NCBI GenBank assembly: GCA_965224525.1
Contig: OZ245050.1
Location: forward strand, 2,356,001 to 2,420,000
Reading direction: 5' to 3'
From: Granulosicoccus sp036478565
GTDB taxonomy: Bacteria; Pseudomonadota; Gammaproteobacteria; Granulosicoccales; Granulosicoccaceae
DNA: 64,000 nucleotides
This document shows, piece by piece, positions 35,222-44,234 of this stretch. Each line of letters starts with the position of its first letter. Within the stretch, counting starts at the first letter, position 1. Position numbers and translations under genes: made by a program. A model generated the notes under the pieces. The model saw only the letters and a list, made by a program, of their open reading frames with translations. It did not search any database and was not told where the DNA came from.

Positions 35222-35251
35222 ATACCAGTCAGCGACTGCGCTGACTGGTAT
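35222..35251. repeat. 30-bp hairpin downstream of ugd
   Basis: ATACCAGTCAGCG (35222-35234) and CGCTGACTGGTAT (35239-35251) are perfect inverted repeats around ACTG, a 13-pair stem. No U-tract follows. It may end ugd transcription or protect its 3' end. Confidence 0.75.
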
Positions 35252-35288
35252 AGCGACACGACAATTTCTGCAGAATATCAGCCACAAG

Positions 35289-35654
35289 GTGATCAACTAT
35301 AAACAGCTGACAATCAGCCTTTCTCTTGCATTGTCATTAGCTGCCTGCACCACTTTACAGCCAGTAAATTTGACGACCGGTGAGTTGCAAAGACAACTCT
35401 TTGCAGGAAAAGTTATCCAGGCAGATGACAAAATACAGCTAACGACGACCAACGGCATATCACATCAGTTTATTGTTACAGAAATAACCGAAACACACAT
35501 AAAGGGAGGCGGCAAGTCAGTCCCTGTGAATACGGTTTCTTCTGTCACAAAAATGGTAAGAAGCTACGCCAAGACCATTGCACTGGGAGTGGGCATCGTA
35601 AGTGCTGGTTTAGCCGCTACGGCGGTGATTGCGGTTACAGCGCTTGCGCACTGA
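35289..35654 (+). CDS. Small predicted lipoprotein with C-terminal hydrophobic tail
   Basis: 121 residues from a GTG. A lipoprotein signal is clear (LSLALSLAACTT, lipid Cys at about 20). A short beta-like domain follows (LFAGKVIQADDKIQLTTTNG), then a hydrophobic C-terminal segment of about 22 residues (IALGVGIVSAGLAATAVIAV). Function unknown. It stands alone after the ugd hairpin. Confidence 0.75.
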   Translation: MINYKQLTISLSLALSLAACTTLQPVNLTTGELQRQLFAGKVIQADDKIQLTTTNGISHQFIVTEITETHIKGGGKSVPVNTVSSVTKMVRSYAKTIALGVGIVSAGLAATAVIAVTALAH

Positions 35655-35760
35655 TAACACCCGCTGCTCTTTCGTCGTATAGTGCTTCGTGCTTGCAGCC
35701 CTCTGGCAAGCACACAAATGATAAAGTAGCGATAACCGCTGCACCGATCACCCCCTTACA

Positions 35761-37104
35761 ATGAATGACACCGGCTTGCCCGGCTCACCCGCCGCGTGGC
35801 GTCAACGGGTCCTCACCCTCGCCTTACCAATTATGCTGTCAAACGCGACAGTACCGCTGGTCGGTGTGGTCGATACCGCCGTAATGGGCCGCATGTCAAC
35901 ACCCGATTTCCTGTCCGCCACAGCCATCGGCGCGGTGTTGTTCAGCAGTATATTCTGGGCCTTTGGCTTCTTGAGAATGAGCACGGGTGGCCTGGTTGCT
36001 CAGGCTCTGGGCGCTGGCAAACTCCAATCCATCCGTCATATCAGTTGCCGGGCACTGTTGCTTGCCGCCCTGATAGGTATCTGCATTATCGCGATGCAAT
36101 CCCCACTTGAGAGGCTCGGGCTGTATGCGTTTGATGGTACCGCAAGCATGCGATCACTAAGCAGTGATTATTTCCGGGTCCGAATCCTGTCAGCGCCTGC
36201 CACGCTGATGCTCTATGCCGTCATTGGCTCGCTTGTGGGTCAGCAACGTATGCGCGACATACTGCTGCTGCAATTCGTTCTGAATGGTTTGAACATCCTG
36301 CTGACGATCAGCTTCTTCCAGTTTACCGACTGGACCATCAAGGGTGTGGCCGCAGCCAGTGTCATCAGCGAATACCTTGCCCTTGCATTCGGGCTGTGGT
36401 TGCTACGAGAGCAGCTGTTACCCGACAAACTGTCATCAGGCCGTCGATGGCGTGAATCAACCCTTGTGTGGCTTTTTGATCGCACAGAGCTACAACATTT
36501 TTTCTCGATCAGTGGTGATATTTTTATTCGCACATTGTGTCTGACAGGTGCGTTCTACTGGTTGACAGTGGTCGGTAGTCGCTTTGGTGACGCCACTCTG
36601 GCGGCAAATGCGGTGTTGATCCAGTTCGTGCACTTCAGCGCCCACGCGCTGGATGGCTTTGCGCACGCCGCAGAGTCTTTGGCTGGCTATGCGCATGGTC
36701 TGCGTCAATCTCAAGCACTACGACAAGCCGTGCGAGCAACCAGCCAAACCGGCATCGGCATAGCCGTCGCGTTTTGCCTGCTTTATGCCTTGCTCGGCGA
36801 ACTCATAGTGGATGCGCTGACAACGCAGTCAGAGGTGCGCAATCTGTCTCAAGACTGGTTGCCCTGGATCATCATGGCGCCATTGACCGGCTTTGCCAGC
36901 TTTATTCTCGACGGCGTCTTCATCGGTACGACACAAACCCGGGCAATGCGTAACGCCATGCTGGTTTCGGTGGCCGTATTCCTGATCAGTATTGAATTGT
37001 TGACACGATTGCTTGGTAACCATGGGCTCTGGTTGTCCTATCATGTACTGATGGTCGCCAGAGCGACGACACTTGGCCTGAAACTGCCACAACTACTACG
37101 TTGA
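35761..37104 (+). CDS. MATE family efflux transporter (DinF type)
   Basis: 447-residue inner-membrane transporter with about 12 hydrophobic segments. The N-terminal PIMLSNATVPLVGVVDTAVMG is the typical MATE/DinF opening, and GTTQTRAMRNAMLVS recurs in the second half. Substrate unknown; MATE proteins exchange Na+ or H+ for cationic compounds, and some are lipid-linked-sugar flippases in other families. Its stop overlaps the murB start (TTGA), so both are probably on one transcript. Confidence 0.9.
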   Translation: MNDTGLPGSPAAWRQRVLTLALPIMLSNATVPLVGVVDTAVMGRMSTPDFLSATAIGAVLFSSIFWAFGFLRMSTGGLVAQALGAGKLQSIRHISCRALLLAALIGICIIAMQSPLERLGLYAFDGTASMRSLSSDYFRVRILSAPATLMLYAVIGSLVGQQRMRDILLLQFVLNGLNILLTISFFQFTDWTIKGVAAASVISEYLALAFGLWLLREQLLPDKLSSGRRWRESTLVWLFDRTELQHFFSISGDIFIRTLCLTGAFYWLTVVGSRFGDATLAANAVLIQFVHFSAHALDGFAHAAESLAGYAHGLRQSQALRQAVRATSQTGIGIAVAFCLLYALLGELIVDALTTQSEVRNLSQDWLPWIIMAPLTGFASFILDGVFIGTTQTRAMRNAMLVSVAVFLISIELLTRLLGNHGLWLSYHVLMVARATTLGLKLPQLLR

Positions 37105-38231
37105 GTTCCGAAAACACCCATTCCCCGCAAGACTTGCCTGTCATCACCGCCGACAAACCGTTGCAGGCGATGAACTCGTTCGGCTTCAATGTCAACGCCG
37201 AGCGATTTGTTCTGGTTGGCAGCGATACGCAAATAGCCGCAGTGTGCAGCCTGGCTCGAAAAAAAAACTGGCCTCTGTTCGTACTCGGCGCTGGCAGCAA
37301 TCTGGTACTGAGCAAAGACATTCCAGGCCTTGTCGTGCAACTTGGCAGTGCCTCTATCAGCTATCAAAGCGTTGGCGACCGACATGCTCACCAGTACGGC
37401 TCGCCTGACAAGTCAACAAGCAATAGCAGCCTGCACAGCAGACAGTCAGAAGCTGTCGATGAAGCGGCAATAGTCTGTGCAGATGCCGGCGTTAACTGGC
37501 ATCAACTCGTGCTCGATACATTGGACAACGGCTACGGCGGCCTGGAGAACCTGAGCCTGATTCCCGGTACTGCAGGCGCTGCACCGGTTCAGAACATCGG
37601 TGCCTATGGCGTCGAATTCTGCGACCTCCTCGACTCACTCGATGCCTATCACAGGCCCACATCACGCTGGTTGACGCTGAACGCCGCTGACTGTCGTTTT
37701 TCTTACCGAGACAGTCTGTTCAAACAGCACCCAGGAGACTACATCATTGCGCGCCTGCGGCTTCGTCTGCACCGGCATTCACCCATCAATACCAGTTATA
37801 GCGGACTACACAAAGCATTGCTTGATGCCGGGAAAATACAGCCTAAACACCAGGACATCAGCCGGGCCGTCTGCCAGCTAAGACGGCAAAAACTGCCTGA
37901 TCCGGCGATTATTGGCAATGCCGGCAGTTTTTTCAAAAATCCGATAGTCTCAGCTGACAAGGCAAAGCAACTGCGCAAACAGTTTCCTGCTATTGCAAGC
38001 TTTGAGCTCGCAGACGGCCAGTTCAAAATTGCCGCAGCCTGGCTTATCGACTCACTGGGATACAAGGGCATACGCCGTGGGTTTGTCGGCGTACATGATC
38101 GACAGGCTCTAGTCCTGGTGCACGAGGGCGGCGCGACGGGCGAGCAACTAATGCAGCTGGCTTTCGAGATAATCGAGGCGGTCAAGACACGCTATGAACT
38201 GACATTGGTCCCGGAACCTGTAATGCTGTAG
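37101..38231 (+). CDS. murB: MurB UDP-N-acetylenolpyruvoylglucosamine reductase
   Basis: FAD enzyme that makes UDP-MurNAc for peptidoglycan. 376 residues from a TTG overlapping the MATE stop. FAD segments: LGAGSNLVLSKDIPGLVVQL and IPGTAGAAPVQNIGAYG; FSYRDSLFKQ and GNAGSFFKNPIV carry the catalytic Ser; the final ELTLVPEP matches type I MurB. An insertion of about 30 low-complexity residues (near KSTSNSSLHS) makes it longer than E. coli MurB (342). Its last 40 bp overlap the 3' end of the converging epimerase gene. Confidence 0.93.
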   Translation: MSSENTHSPQDLPVITADKPLQAMNSFGFNVNAERFVLVGSDTQIAAVCSLARKKNWPLFVLGAGSNLVLSKDIPGLVVQLGSASISYQSVGDRHAHQYGSPDKSTSNSSLHSRQSEAVDEAAIVCADAGVNWHQLVLDTLDNGYGGLENLSLIPGTAGAAPVQNIGAYGVEFCDLLDSLDAYHRPTSRWLTLNAADCRFSYRDSLFKQHPGDYIIARLRLRLHRHSPINTSYSGLHKALLDAGKIQPKHQDISRAVCQLRRQKLPDPAIIGNAGSFFKNPIVSADKAKQLRKQFPAIASFELADGQFKIAAAWLIDSLGYKGIRRGFVGVHDRQALVLVHEGGATGEQLMQLAFEIIEAVKTRYELTLVPEPVML

Positions 38232-39187
38232 CCATGATCGGAATAAAGCTTGCCAGTATGTGAATGGGCCATCCCATTGGTCGAAAACCAGTCATAGGTT
38301 TGGGCCAAACCATCCCGCAGTTCTATCTGCGGTCGCCATTGAAGATATCGCTCCAGCAGCTCAACATCTGCCGCAGAGGCAGCCTCATTTTGCCGATCAG
38401 GTAGGCCACCAAACTGCGCCTCTACTGCACCACCATTGATTTCCAGCAAGTGCTCAACCACTTGTCGAACTGACGACAGACGACCCGTGCCTAACGATAC
38501 GCCGTGTGTTGGCATTTTCTCCATAACACCCAGCCGCAAAATTCCCTGTACCACATCATCAACGTGTATCCAGTCGGCCTGGCGTACACCTGACGTAACA
38601 GATGGTGAGGAATTGCCCAGCAGAGACCGAATTAGATAAGGCACCAGTTTCCGACTATCCCACTGGCGAGGCCCGTAGACCATACCAATACGGATTTGCA
38701 GCACTTGAAGATCATACAGGCAGTTGAAAAGATCAGAATATAGACGAGCAGCCGCTTTGCTCGCGGCATAGGGGGAGTTGGGTTGGTCCTGGGCTGCTGG
38801 TTCCTCCAGGCTTCCCGCGATCAACATACGCTGTGTGCCCGCACGTTCCGCTGCCAGCATTAGATAAACAGAACTGCACAGATTGCTGAGTAACGTGTCA
38901 CCAACTGCCGCGAGATCACGGGTTCCCACTACGACACTACTCAAATGCACAATAATGTCCGGCTTCACCTGATTGATCAACGCTTCGCAGTTCTCCGACT
39001 CACGAAGATCTACCTGATGCAAGCTGTGCAAACCCTCAGGTTTTAACGCATGCTGACGTAACGATACGCCATGTACTTCAGCACCAGCCTGTTGTAAGGC
39101 CGGGCTCAGGTTGGAGCCAATAAACCCAGTGGCTCCTGTAACCAGTACGCGTTTGCCCAGCCAATCGACCTGTGGCACCGCCTGCAT
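38192..39187 (-). CDS. NAD-dependent epimerase/dehydratase
   Basis: Extended short-chain dehydrogenase, 331 residues. Rossmann VTGATGFIGSNL near residue 16 and the active YxxxK in YAASKAA. The start is set at the ATG at 39187 because AAGGGGA ends 6 bp before it; the ATG at 39193 abuts that site. Specificity is not readable; GDP-6-deoxy-sugar reductases and UDP-glucose epimerases are options. It lies at the end of the polysaccharide locus, downstream of wzc on the same strand but beyond a terminator. Confidence 0.85.
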   Translation of the reverse strand: MQAVPQVDWLGKRVLVTGATGFIGSNLSPALQQAGAEVHGVSLRQHALKPEGLHSLHQVDLRESENCEALINQVKPDIIVHLSSVVVGTRDLAAVGDTLLSNLCSSVYLMLAAERAGTQRMLIAGSLEEPAAQDQPNSPYAASKAAARLYSDLFNCLYDLQVLQIRIGMVYGPRQWDSRKLVPYLIRSLLGNSSPSVTSGVRQADWIHVDDVVQGILRLGVMEKMPTHGVSLGTGRLSSVRQVVEHLLEINGGAVEAQFGGLPDRQNEAASAADVELLERYLQWRPQIELRDGLAQTYDWFSTNGMAHSHTGKLYSDHGYSITGSGTNVSS

Positions 39188-39296
39188 ATTCATTCCCCTT
39201 TTATTGCCGAGCACTGTGATACCAGAGCTCAGCTCAACCAAAGCGGTTGGATTGCTGACAGCATCCAATATTTACCGCGGACAGTTTATACCCTAC

Positions 39297-39324
39297 AAAA
39301 AAACCCGGTAAAGACCGGGTTTTT
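39297..39324. terminator. Bidirectional intrinsic terminator at the end of wzc
   Basis: ACCCGGT-AAAG-ACCGGGT (39303-39320) is flanked by AAAAAAA on the left and TTTTT on the right. It therefore has a U-tract in either direction, and lies 24 bp downstream of the wzc stop on the minus strand. Confidence 0.88.
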
Positions 39325-39350
39325 GTTTCAGTTCATGCGGTCAGAACGCA

Positions 39351-42083
39351 TCACAGAATGTCCAAATCATCCCTGGCAACCCGCCGCTTAAGCCCACCAC
39401 GTAACACGGTTTCTGATGGATCCTTGTAGGCACCGTTGCCAGTATGTAAATCCAGCTTGGTAGTGAGATCAAACTCATCGACTTCCATCGATACTCTGTT
39501 CACTGTGTTGGCCGAGTATCCGTAGTCCAGATCAAGATTTACATCGCTATCATCAGATCGAATGTTCATCAATTCTTCCTGAGTCAGGCGCAGCTTACTG
39601 CCACCGCGTCGCGACTTGTCACCCTTTTCGGTATAGCCGTAATAGTCGTAGTAACCCTGGTAGTAGTAATCACCGCCGTAAGAGGTGATTTTGTCGATAT
39701 CGACCTGCGTGATCAGCACACCGGCAAGCGGTGCACCAATTTGCTTGAGGCGTTGCGTACCGCGCTTTACCAGATCCATTGATGTGTCATGCGACTTGAC
39801 GATATACACCACTGCATCACTAAGCTTACCCAGCACTAACGCGTCTGAGACCGCCTGCGTTGGCGCACTGTCAATCACAATACGATCATAGTGCTCACCC
39901 AGTTGTTCCAGTATTTTTTCGAAACGCTTGGATGACAGTAGTTCGAGCGGTTGCTCCGGAATCGGCCCGGAAGGCAGGATATCAAACGTGCCTTCAAACA
40001 CTCCTCGCTTTATACACTTGCGCGCTGCTACCGATCCGGTAATCAGATTGCTTAAACCCGATACATTTTTGTCCATTCCGGCAGCCTTCGCAATGGTAGG
40101 CCGGCGCATGTCACAGTCAATCAGCAGAACTCGCTCAAGCTGAGCAAGGGAAAATGCCAGGTTGATAGCGGCAGTGGACTTGCCTTCGCCCGGTACAGAC
40201 GAAGTGATAACAATGACTTTACGCCTTTGCTGTCCTTCATCCAGGCACAAGGCTGTTCGAGCGGTATTGACCGCCTCTGTAAACGTACCTTTTTTGTCTG
40301 GAATTTCCAGCGGACTCAGAGGGAGCTCCTGTGCACGGTTGAACAGTCCGCCTTTGACCAGCGGTAAAATACCCAACAGCTTCAACCCAAGTTTGCCCTC
40401 GATGTCATTGGTACTCTTGATGGTATCGTCCATCTGTTCATACAGGAATGCCATCAGCATGGAGAGCACTAGAGACGCCAATGCAGCCAATGCAATGATT
40501 AACTGCTTCTTTGGCTTGACCGGTCGAACAGGTGGCAGGGCAAAATCCGATATTCGAGCGTTGGCAGATTCAAGGCCATCTGCTGACTTGGCTTCGGTTA
40601 TGCGACTGAAAAACGTATCGTATATACTCTGATTGGTAGCAACTTCCCGAGCCAATGCATCCAGCTCGAATTTCTTGGTACCGATAGCCTGGATTTCCGC
40701 CCGGCCCGATAGACGCTTGGCTTCGATAGACGCAACACGCTGCTTTGCCAGCTGATAGTCCTTGGCCACGGAGCCTACAACCCGTGCAATATGCCCTTCA
40801 AGTGTTGCATTAAGGGTTGCCAGTTGGGATGTCGCATCAACTACCCGCGGGTGGCGATCGCCATAACGATTGCGCAATTCATCCAACTGTCTCTGCGCCT
40901 GACCCTGGTCTATCTTGACCGTCTGAATCAGCGGGTCAGCCTGTACCGCCGGGATCGATTCGAGCAGGCCTGGCTGGCCCTGCAAAGCCTGCACATCCTG
41001 ATAAAGGTCAGCCTTGGCGGATAACGCACTACGCGCCTCGGCCAGTTCGGCAGTGACCATCATGATTTCAGTTTCGTTTAAACGGCCAACGCTGCCATCC
41101 ACATCGACGAGTCCGTTGCTCTCTTTAAAGGCTATCAGGCGATCCTTGGAGCTTTCCAGTGTCGTTTTCAGGTCGCCGAGCCGAATATTCATCCAGGTTG
41201 ATGCCTTGGTGGTCATTTCCATCTTGGCATCGAGATAGCTTGTGATGTACTGCTCGCCGACTGTATTGGCAACTGTTGCGGCAAGTATCGGATCAGCCGA
41301 CTCAAAACTGATATGCACCAGCTTGGTTTTACGAACTGGTGAAATCGATAATTTGTTCATGAAGCTGCCTAGCGCGACTTGCTCGGCAGGCGTCAGCTGT
41401 TTTTCGGCACCAAAACTTTCCGCTGAAAGCTCCATCGAGAATTCCGGAATTTCATTACCGCGGCCATAACCGGCAGTGCTGTCTGTGCGTTGCGCATCCC
41501 TTGATACGTCTTCAGCTAACGGCGCATTCAGATCAATAACAACATCCGTTCCGGCAGTGTTGCCATCTGAATTTGCTTGAGATTGGTCAGGCAGACCAAG
41601 TTTGTCCCGTAAGCCCGATAACACACCGGCGAATCCGCTCGCTGGTTCGCCAGTTTTCTCGTCACGCGTCGCTGTTTCACGGGCCTGCGCTTCACGTGCC
41701 GCTGCGGATAATTCGGGGTGGTTCCATAGATCCAGCTTCTCGACTACTCGCTGGGCCAGGCCACGGGAGCGCAACAACTCGAACTGTGTTTCGTAGTAGT
41801 CATTGCTATCTGTGGTGATGCCAACCAGTTCCTCATACGGAATCGCGCCTTTGTTCTGCGACTCAATCAATAAGGTAGAAGATGCGCTGTATATGGGCGT
41901 AGCGGTGTAAGCGTAGTACCCCGCCAGACCTGTGACGGCCGCTGTAAACAGTGTGATCGGAAATTTGTACTTGCGCAATATCCGTAAGTAGTGCTGCAGG
42001 TCGAATTGGTCGTAGCTGGAACCGTCACCGGTTTCCTCGCCATATTCGTCCTCGAAAGACATATCGTCAGCTGAACGCGCCAT
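39351..42083 (-). CDS. wzc: Wzc-type polysaccharide co-polymerase with tyrosine kinase domain
   Basis: Inner-membrane chain-length and export regulator. 910 residues. Two membrane segments (about 41-60 and 526-548) bracket a periplasmic Wzz domain with a long coiled coil. The cytoplasmic BY-kinase follows: Walker A PGEGKST at 631-637, Walker A' LLIDCDMRRPT near 653, Walker B IVIDSAPT near 735. A tyrosine cluster (YYYQGYYDYYGY, about 806-817) is the expected autophosphorylation site, but about 90 residues follow it, more than usual. The start overlaps the wza stop by one base. A long low-complexity insertion lies at about 125-225. Confidence 0.92.
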   Translation of the reverse strand: MARSADDMSFEDEYGEETGDGSSYDQFDLQHYLRILRKYKFPITLFTAAVTGLAGYYAYTATPIYSASSTLLIESQNKGAIPYEELVGITTDSNDYYETQFELLRSRGLAQRVVEKLDLWNHPELSAAAREAQARETATRDEKTGEPASGFAGVLSGLRDKLGLPDQSQANSDGNTAGTDVVIDLNAPLAEDVSRDAQRTDSTAGYGRGNEIPEFSMELSAESFGAEKQLTPAEQVALGSFMNKLSISPVRKTKLVHISFESADPILAATVANTVGEQYITSYLDAKMEMTTKASTWMNIRLGDLKTTLESSKDRLIAFKESNGLVDVDGSVGRLNETEIMMVTAELAEARSALSAKADLYQDVQALQGQPGLLESIPAVQADPLIQTVKIDQGQAQRQLDELRNRYGDRHPRVVDATSQLATLNATLEGHIARVVGSVAKDYQLAKQRVASIEAKRLSGRAEIQAIGTKKFELDALAREVATNQSIYDTFFSRITEAKSADGLESANARISDFALPPVRPVKPKKQLIIALAALASLVLSMLMAFLYEQMDDTIKSTNDIEGKLGLKLLGILPLVKGGLFNRAQELPLSPLEIPDKKGTFTEAVNTARTALCLDEGQQRRKVIVITSSVPGEGKSTAAINLAFSLAQLERVLLIDCDMRRPTIAKAAGMDKNVSGLSNLITGSVAARKCIKRGVFEGTFDILPSGPIPEQPLELLSSKRFEKILEQLGEHYDRIVIDSAPTQAVSDALVLGKLSDAVVYIVKSHDTSMDLVKRGTQRLKQIGAPLAGVLITQVDIDKITSYGGDYYYQGYYDYYGYTEKGDKSRRGGSKLRLTQEELMNIRSDDSDVNLDLDYGYSANTVNRVSMEVDEFDLTTKLDLHTGNGAYKDPSETVLRGGLKRRVARDDLDIL

Positions 42084-42682
42084 TAGAAAAAACCTTCTTT
42101 GATTGAGACAATATCACCAGGGGCAATGCGGGCATTCATCCCCACCTTTACCTGACCCTGACCACTGTTAGCTTCCTTGATTACAAACATTTTACGTGTC
42201 GATGCACGCTCTGTCAGTCCGCCAGCCAAGGCAATAGCCTTATCCAGTGTCAACCCTGGCCGATACGGGTAGCTGCCAGGCGAACGCACTTCACCATTGA
42301 TAAAAAACGGTCGGTATTCTGAGACCAGTACATTGACCGAAGGGTTCACCAGATACCCTTCGCGTAACAAATTGGCTATTTCCCGCTCTATCTGGCTGGC
42401 TGTCTTACCGGTGACCTTCAAATCACCCAGGTAGGAGTAGTTAATACTGCCTCGAGCACCGATGCGAATATCCATAGTGAGATCGGGCTCATCGAATACC
42501 TGTATGGATATCTTGTCGCCTTCGCCCAGCAAATACCCTGATGGCGTATCTTCCGGCGCGGGCGCTTCAGCCGATGTGGCAGGTGCGTCCGCGACAGGCG
42601 CAGCCTCATCGGTGGTAGCGCAACCCGTACTGAACACCGCTACAGCGGCAATGAAACAAGCAGAATACAATCGAACTGTCAT
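42083..42682 (-). CDS. Short Wza/GumB-type polysaccharide export (OPX) lipoprotein
   Basis: Outer-membrane polysaccharide export protein, 199 residues, with lipobox FSTGC (Cys near 21) and a Pro/Ala-rich linker. The PES domain covers about 48-130 (GYLLGEGDKISIQVFDEPDL) and one SLBB-type domain about 133-195 (NGEVRSPGSYPYRPGLTL). It is about half the length of E. coli Wza (379) and lacks the C-terminal helix that forms Wza's membrane pore, as GumB does. It is coupled to wzc (TAATG) and lies next to a barrel protein gene. Confidence 0.9.
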   Translation of the reverse strand: MTVRLYSACFIAAVAVFSTGCATTDEAAPVADAPATSAEAPAPEDTPSGYLLGEGDKISIQVFDEPDLTMDIRIGARGSINYSYLGDLKVTGKTASQIEREIANLLREGYLVNPSVNVLVSEYRPFFINGEVRSPGSYPYRPGLTLDKAIALAGGLTERASTRKMFVIKEANSGQGQVKVGMNARIAPGDIVSIKEGFF

Positions 42683-42881
42683 ATTGGCTTCGAACTCCGA
42701 ACCAGTAAGTGGGGATAGCCTACAAGAGCAACTTCAGGTTAGAACCTGCAGGGTTCTCAAAAACCGAGCGAAATGTTCCGGCACGGCACCACAACAGTAT
42801 ATGGTACACAAAACCCATATTTTCTCAGGTAATTAATTGCCCAGAAAAACCTGACTAAATGGGTAGTATTACCACAAAGTG

Positions 42882-44129
42882 TCAAAGTGTAGCCCTAATA
42901 TGCACGCCACCGGTGAATCCGGTGTAGTCCAGTAACTCTGAGGGCGGGGTATTTCCGTCGCAACTACCTGCTTCCCTGGTCGCCTGCGCCGCGCTGGCGC
43001 CAACCTCCAGCCAGCGTCGCAGTTTCAGATTCAGTTCCAGCTTGGCTGCTGTTGTGACCTCATCATCGTCAGGACATTCCCTTATAATTGCCTCACGTGA
43101 CACAATGGCGCGGGTAAAAAATCTTCGCGACCAGTCATGTCGCCACCGCAGCTCCGTAAAAACAGTCACTGACTGCCGATCGTCATTGCCATTGGCATCG
43201 CCGCTGACCGTGTCCAGGTCCCGCTCCACAATCAAATCAAAGCGGGAATACGAGACAGGAAGATAGAACAGGTCGATTTCAGCGACCAGGTCGGTGCGGT
43301 CACCGACGCTCTCCGCACTGAAATCAGACTGTTTCATACCTACTCTTATCTTTCCTCCGGATTTCCCGGTGGGCGAGAAATCCGCACCACCCAAAAGCGA
43401 GTATTCCGTTCGATCCAGACCGTCGTTATCAAAATCCAGACTAGCAAGACGTGCTTCGCCCAGAATCCGTGTATCCGGCGATACTCGTAATGAAAATATT
43501 CCGTAGGGTGTCAATCGGGTGAAATCGTCACCTTGCGTAATCGCTTCCAGATTGGAGTAAGACACGTTGTCCATTTTTAGGCCTGCCGTCAGGTTGCCAC
43601 GCGCATTCTTGACACCGTAGGTGTAGGCCGCACCGGCTGAGATACCCGAGCGCGCGATTTGCTCATCAAAACTCTCTGCGGCACCACGTGTCTGACCAGT
43701 GCCCAATGGCTCATGCTTTTTACTAAATAATAAATATCCGGATGTTCGCTGTTTACCCGACAGCTCTGCGTTTACGCTCAATTGCAGCTCATGATTGTCG
43801 AAATTCAGCGGCTCTTCGGAAAATTGACCGTAGACACCCTCATAGTCAATACCGACGTACAGCAAACGTCTGGATGCAACCCAATTCAATTTGGGTGAAA
43901 AAATAATCGCCGTCGCATCAGTCTCATTGTCTGGTTCCAGGAATGCGTTGTCCTGTGATTGGTATTCGATGCGAAATTCAGGGTACAAATCTGTATCACC
44001 CAGTTTGATCGACTGACCTTTATTGTCTTGCGCATATACGGCACCACTGACAAAGATGCTGAACGCCAATCCCAAAACGAGGCTGAGGGCTAAAGCACTG
44101 ACGCACGAGTAGAACGCTTGCCGATTCAT
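42882..44129 (-). CDS. Outer-membrane beta-barrel protein of the exopolysaccharide operon
   Basis: 415 residues from the ATG at 44129 (44150 is an alternative). Signal peptide ends near SGAVYAQ. The mature protein is made of alternating polar/hydrophobic strands typical of barrels, with aromatic girdles (YVGIDYEGVYGQFSE, FDLIVERDLD) and ends in a strand (GFTGGVHIRATL). It resembles EpsL/VpsM-type barrel proteins of exopolysaccharide clusters; I infer this from context and strand pattern. It is upstream of wza and probably in the same operon, 200 bp away. Confidence 0.8.
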   Translation of the reverse strand: MNRQAFYSCVSALALSLVLGLAFSIFVSGAVYAQDNKGQSIKLGDTDLYPEFRIEYQSQDNAFLEPDNETDATAIIFSPKLNWVASRRLLYVGIDYEGVYGQFSEEPLNFDNHELQLSVNAELSGKQRTSGYLLFSKKHEPLGTGQTRGAAESFDEQIARSGISAGAAYTYGVKNARGNLTAGLKMDNVSYSNLEAITQGDDFTRLTPYGIFSLRVSPDTRILGEARLASLDFDNDGLDRTEYSLLGGADFSPTGKSGGKIRVGMKQSDFSAESVGDRTDLVAEIDLFYLPVSYSRFDLIVERDLDTVSGDANGNDDRQSVTVFTELRWRHDWSRRFFTRAIVSREAIIRECPDDDEVTTAAKLELNLKLRRWLEVGASAAQATREAGSCDGNTPPSELLDYTGFTGGVHIRATL

Positions 44130-44234
44130 GTTGCAGGGAGTTACTAACATTGCATTTTTCGCATATCGAGACGCAGTGATTATACCCGAGAGGTGCTAAA
44201 GTCCCGCATTCCAGTTACGGGAGATTGCAGTATT

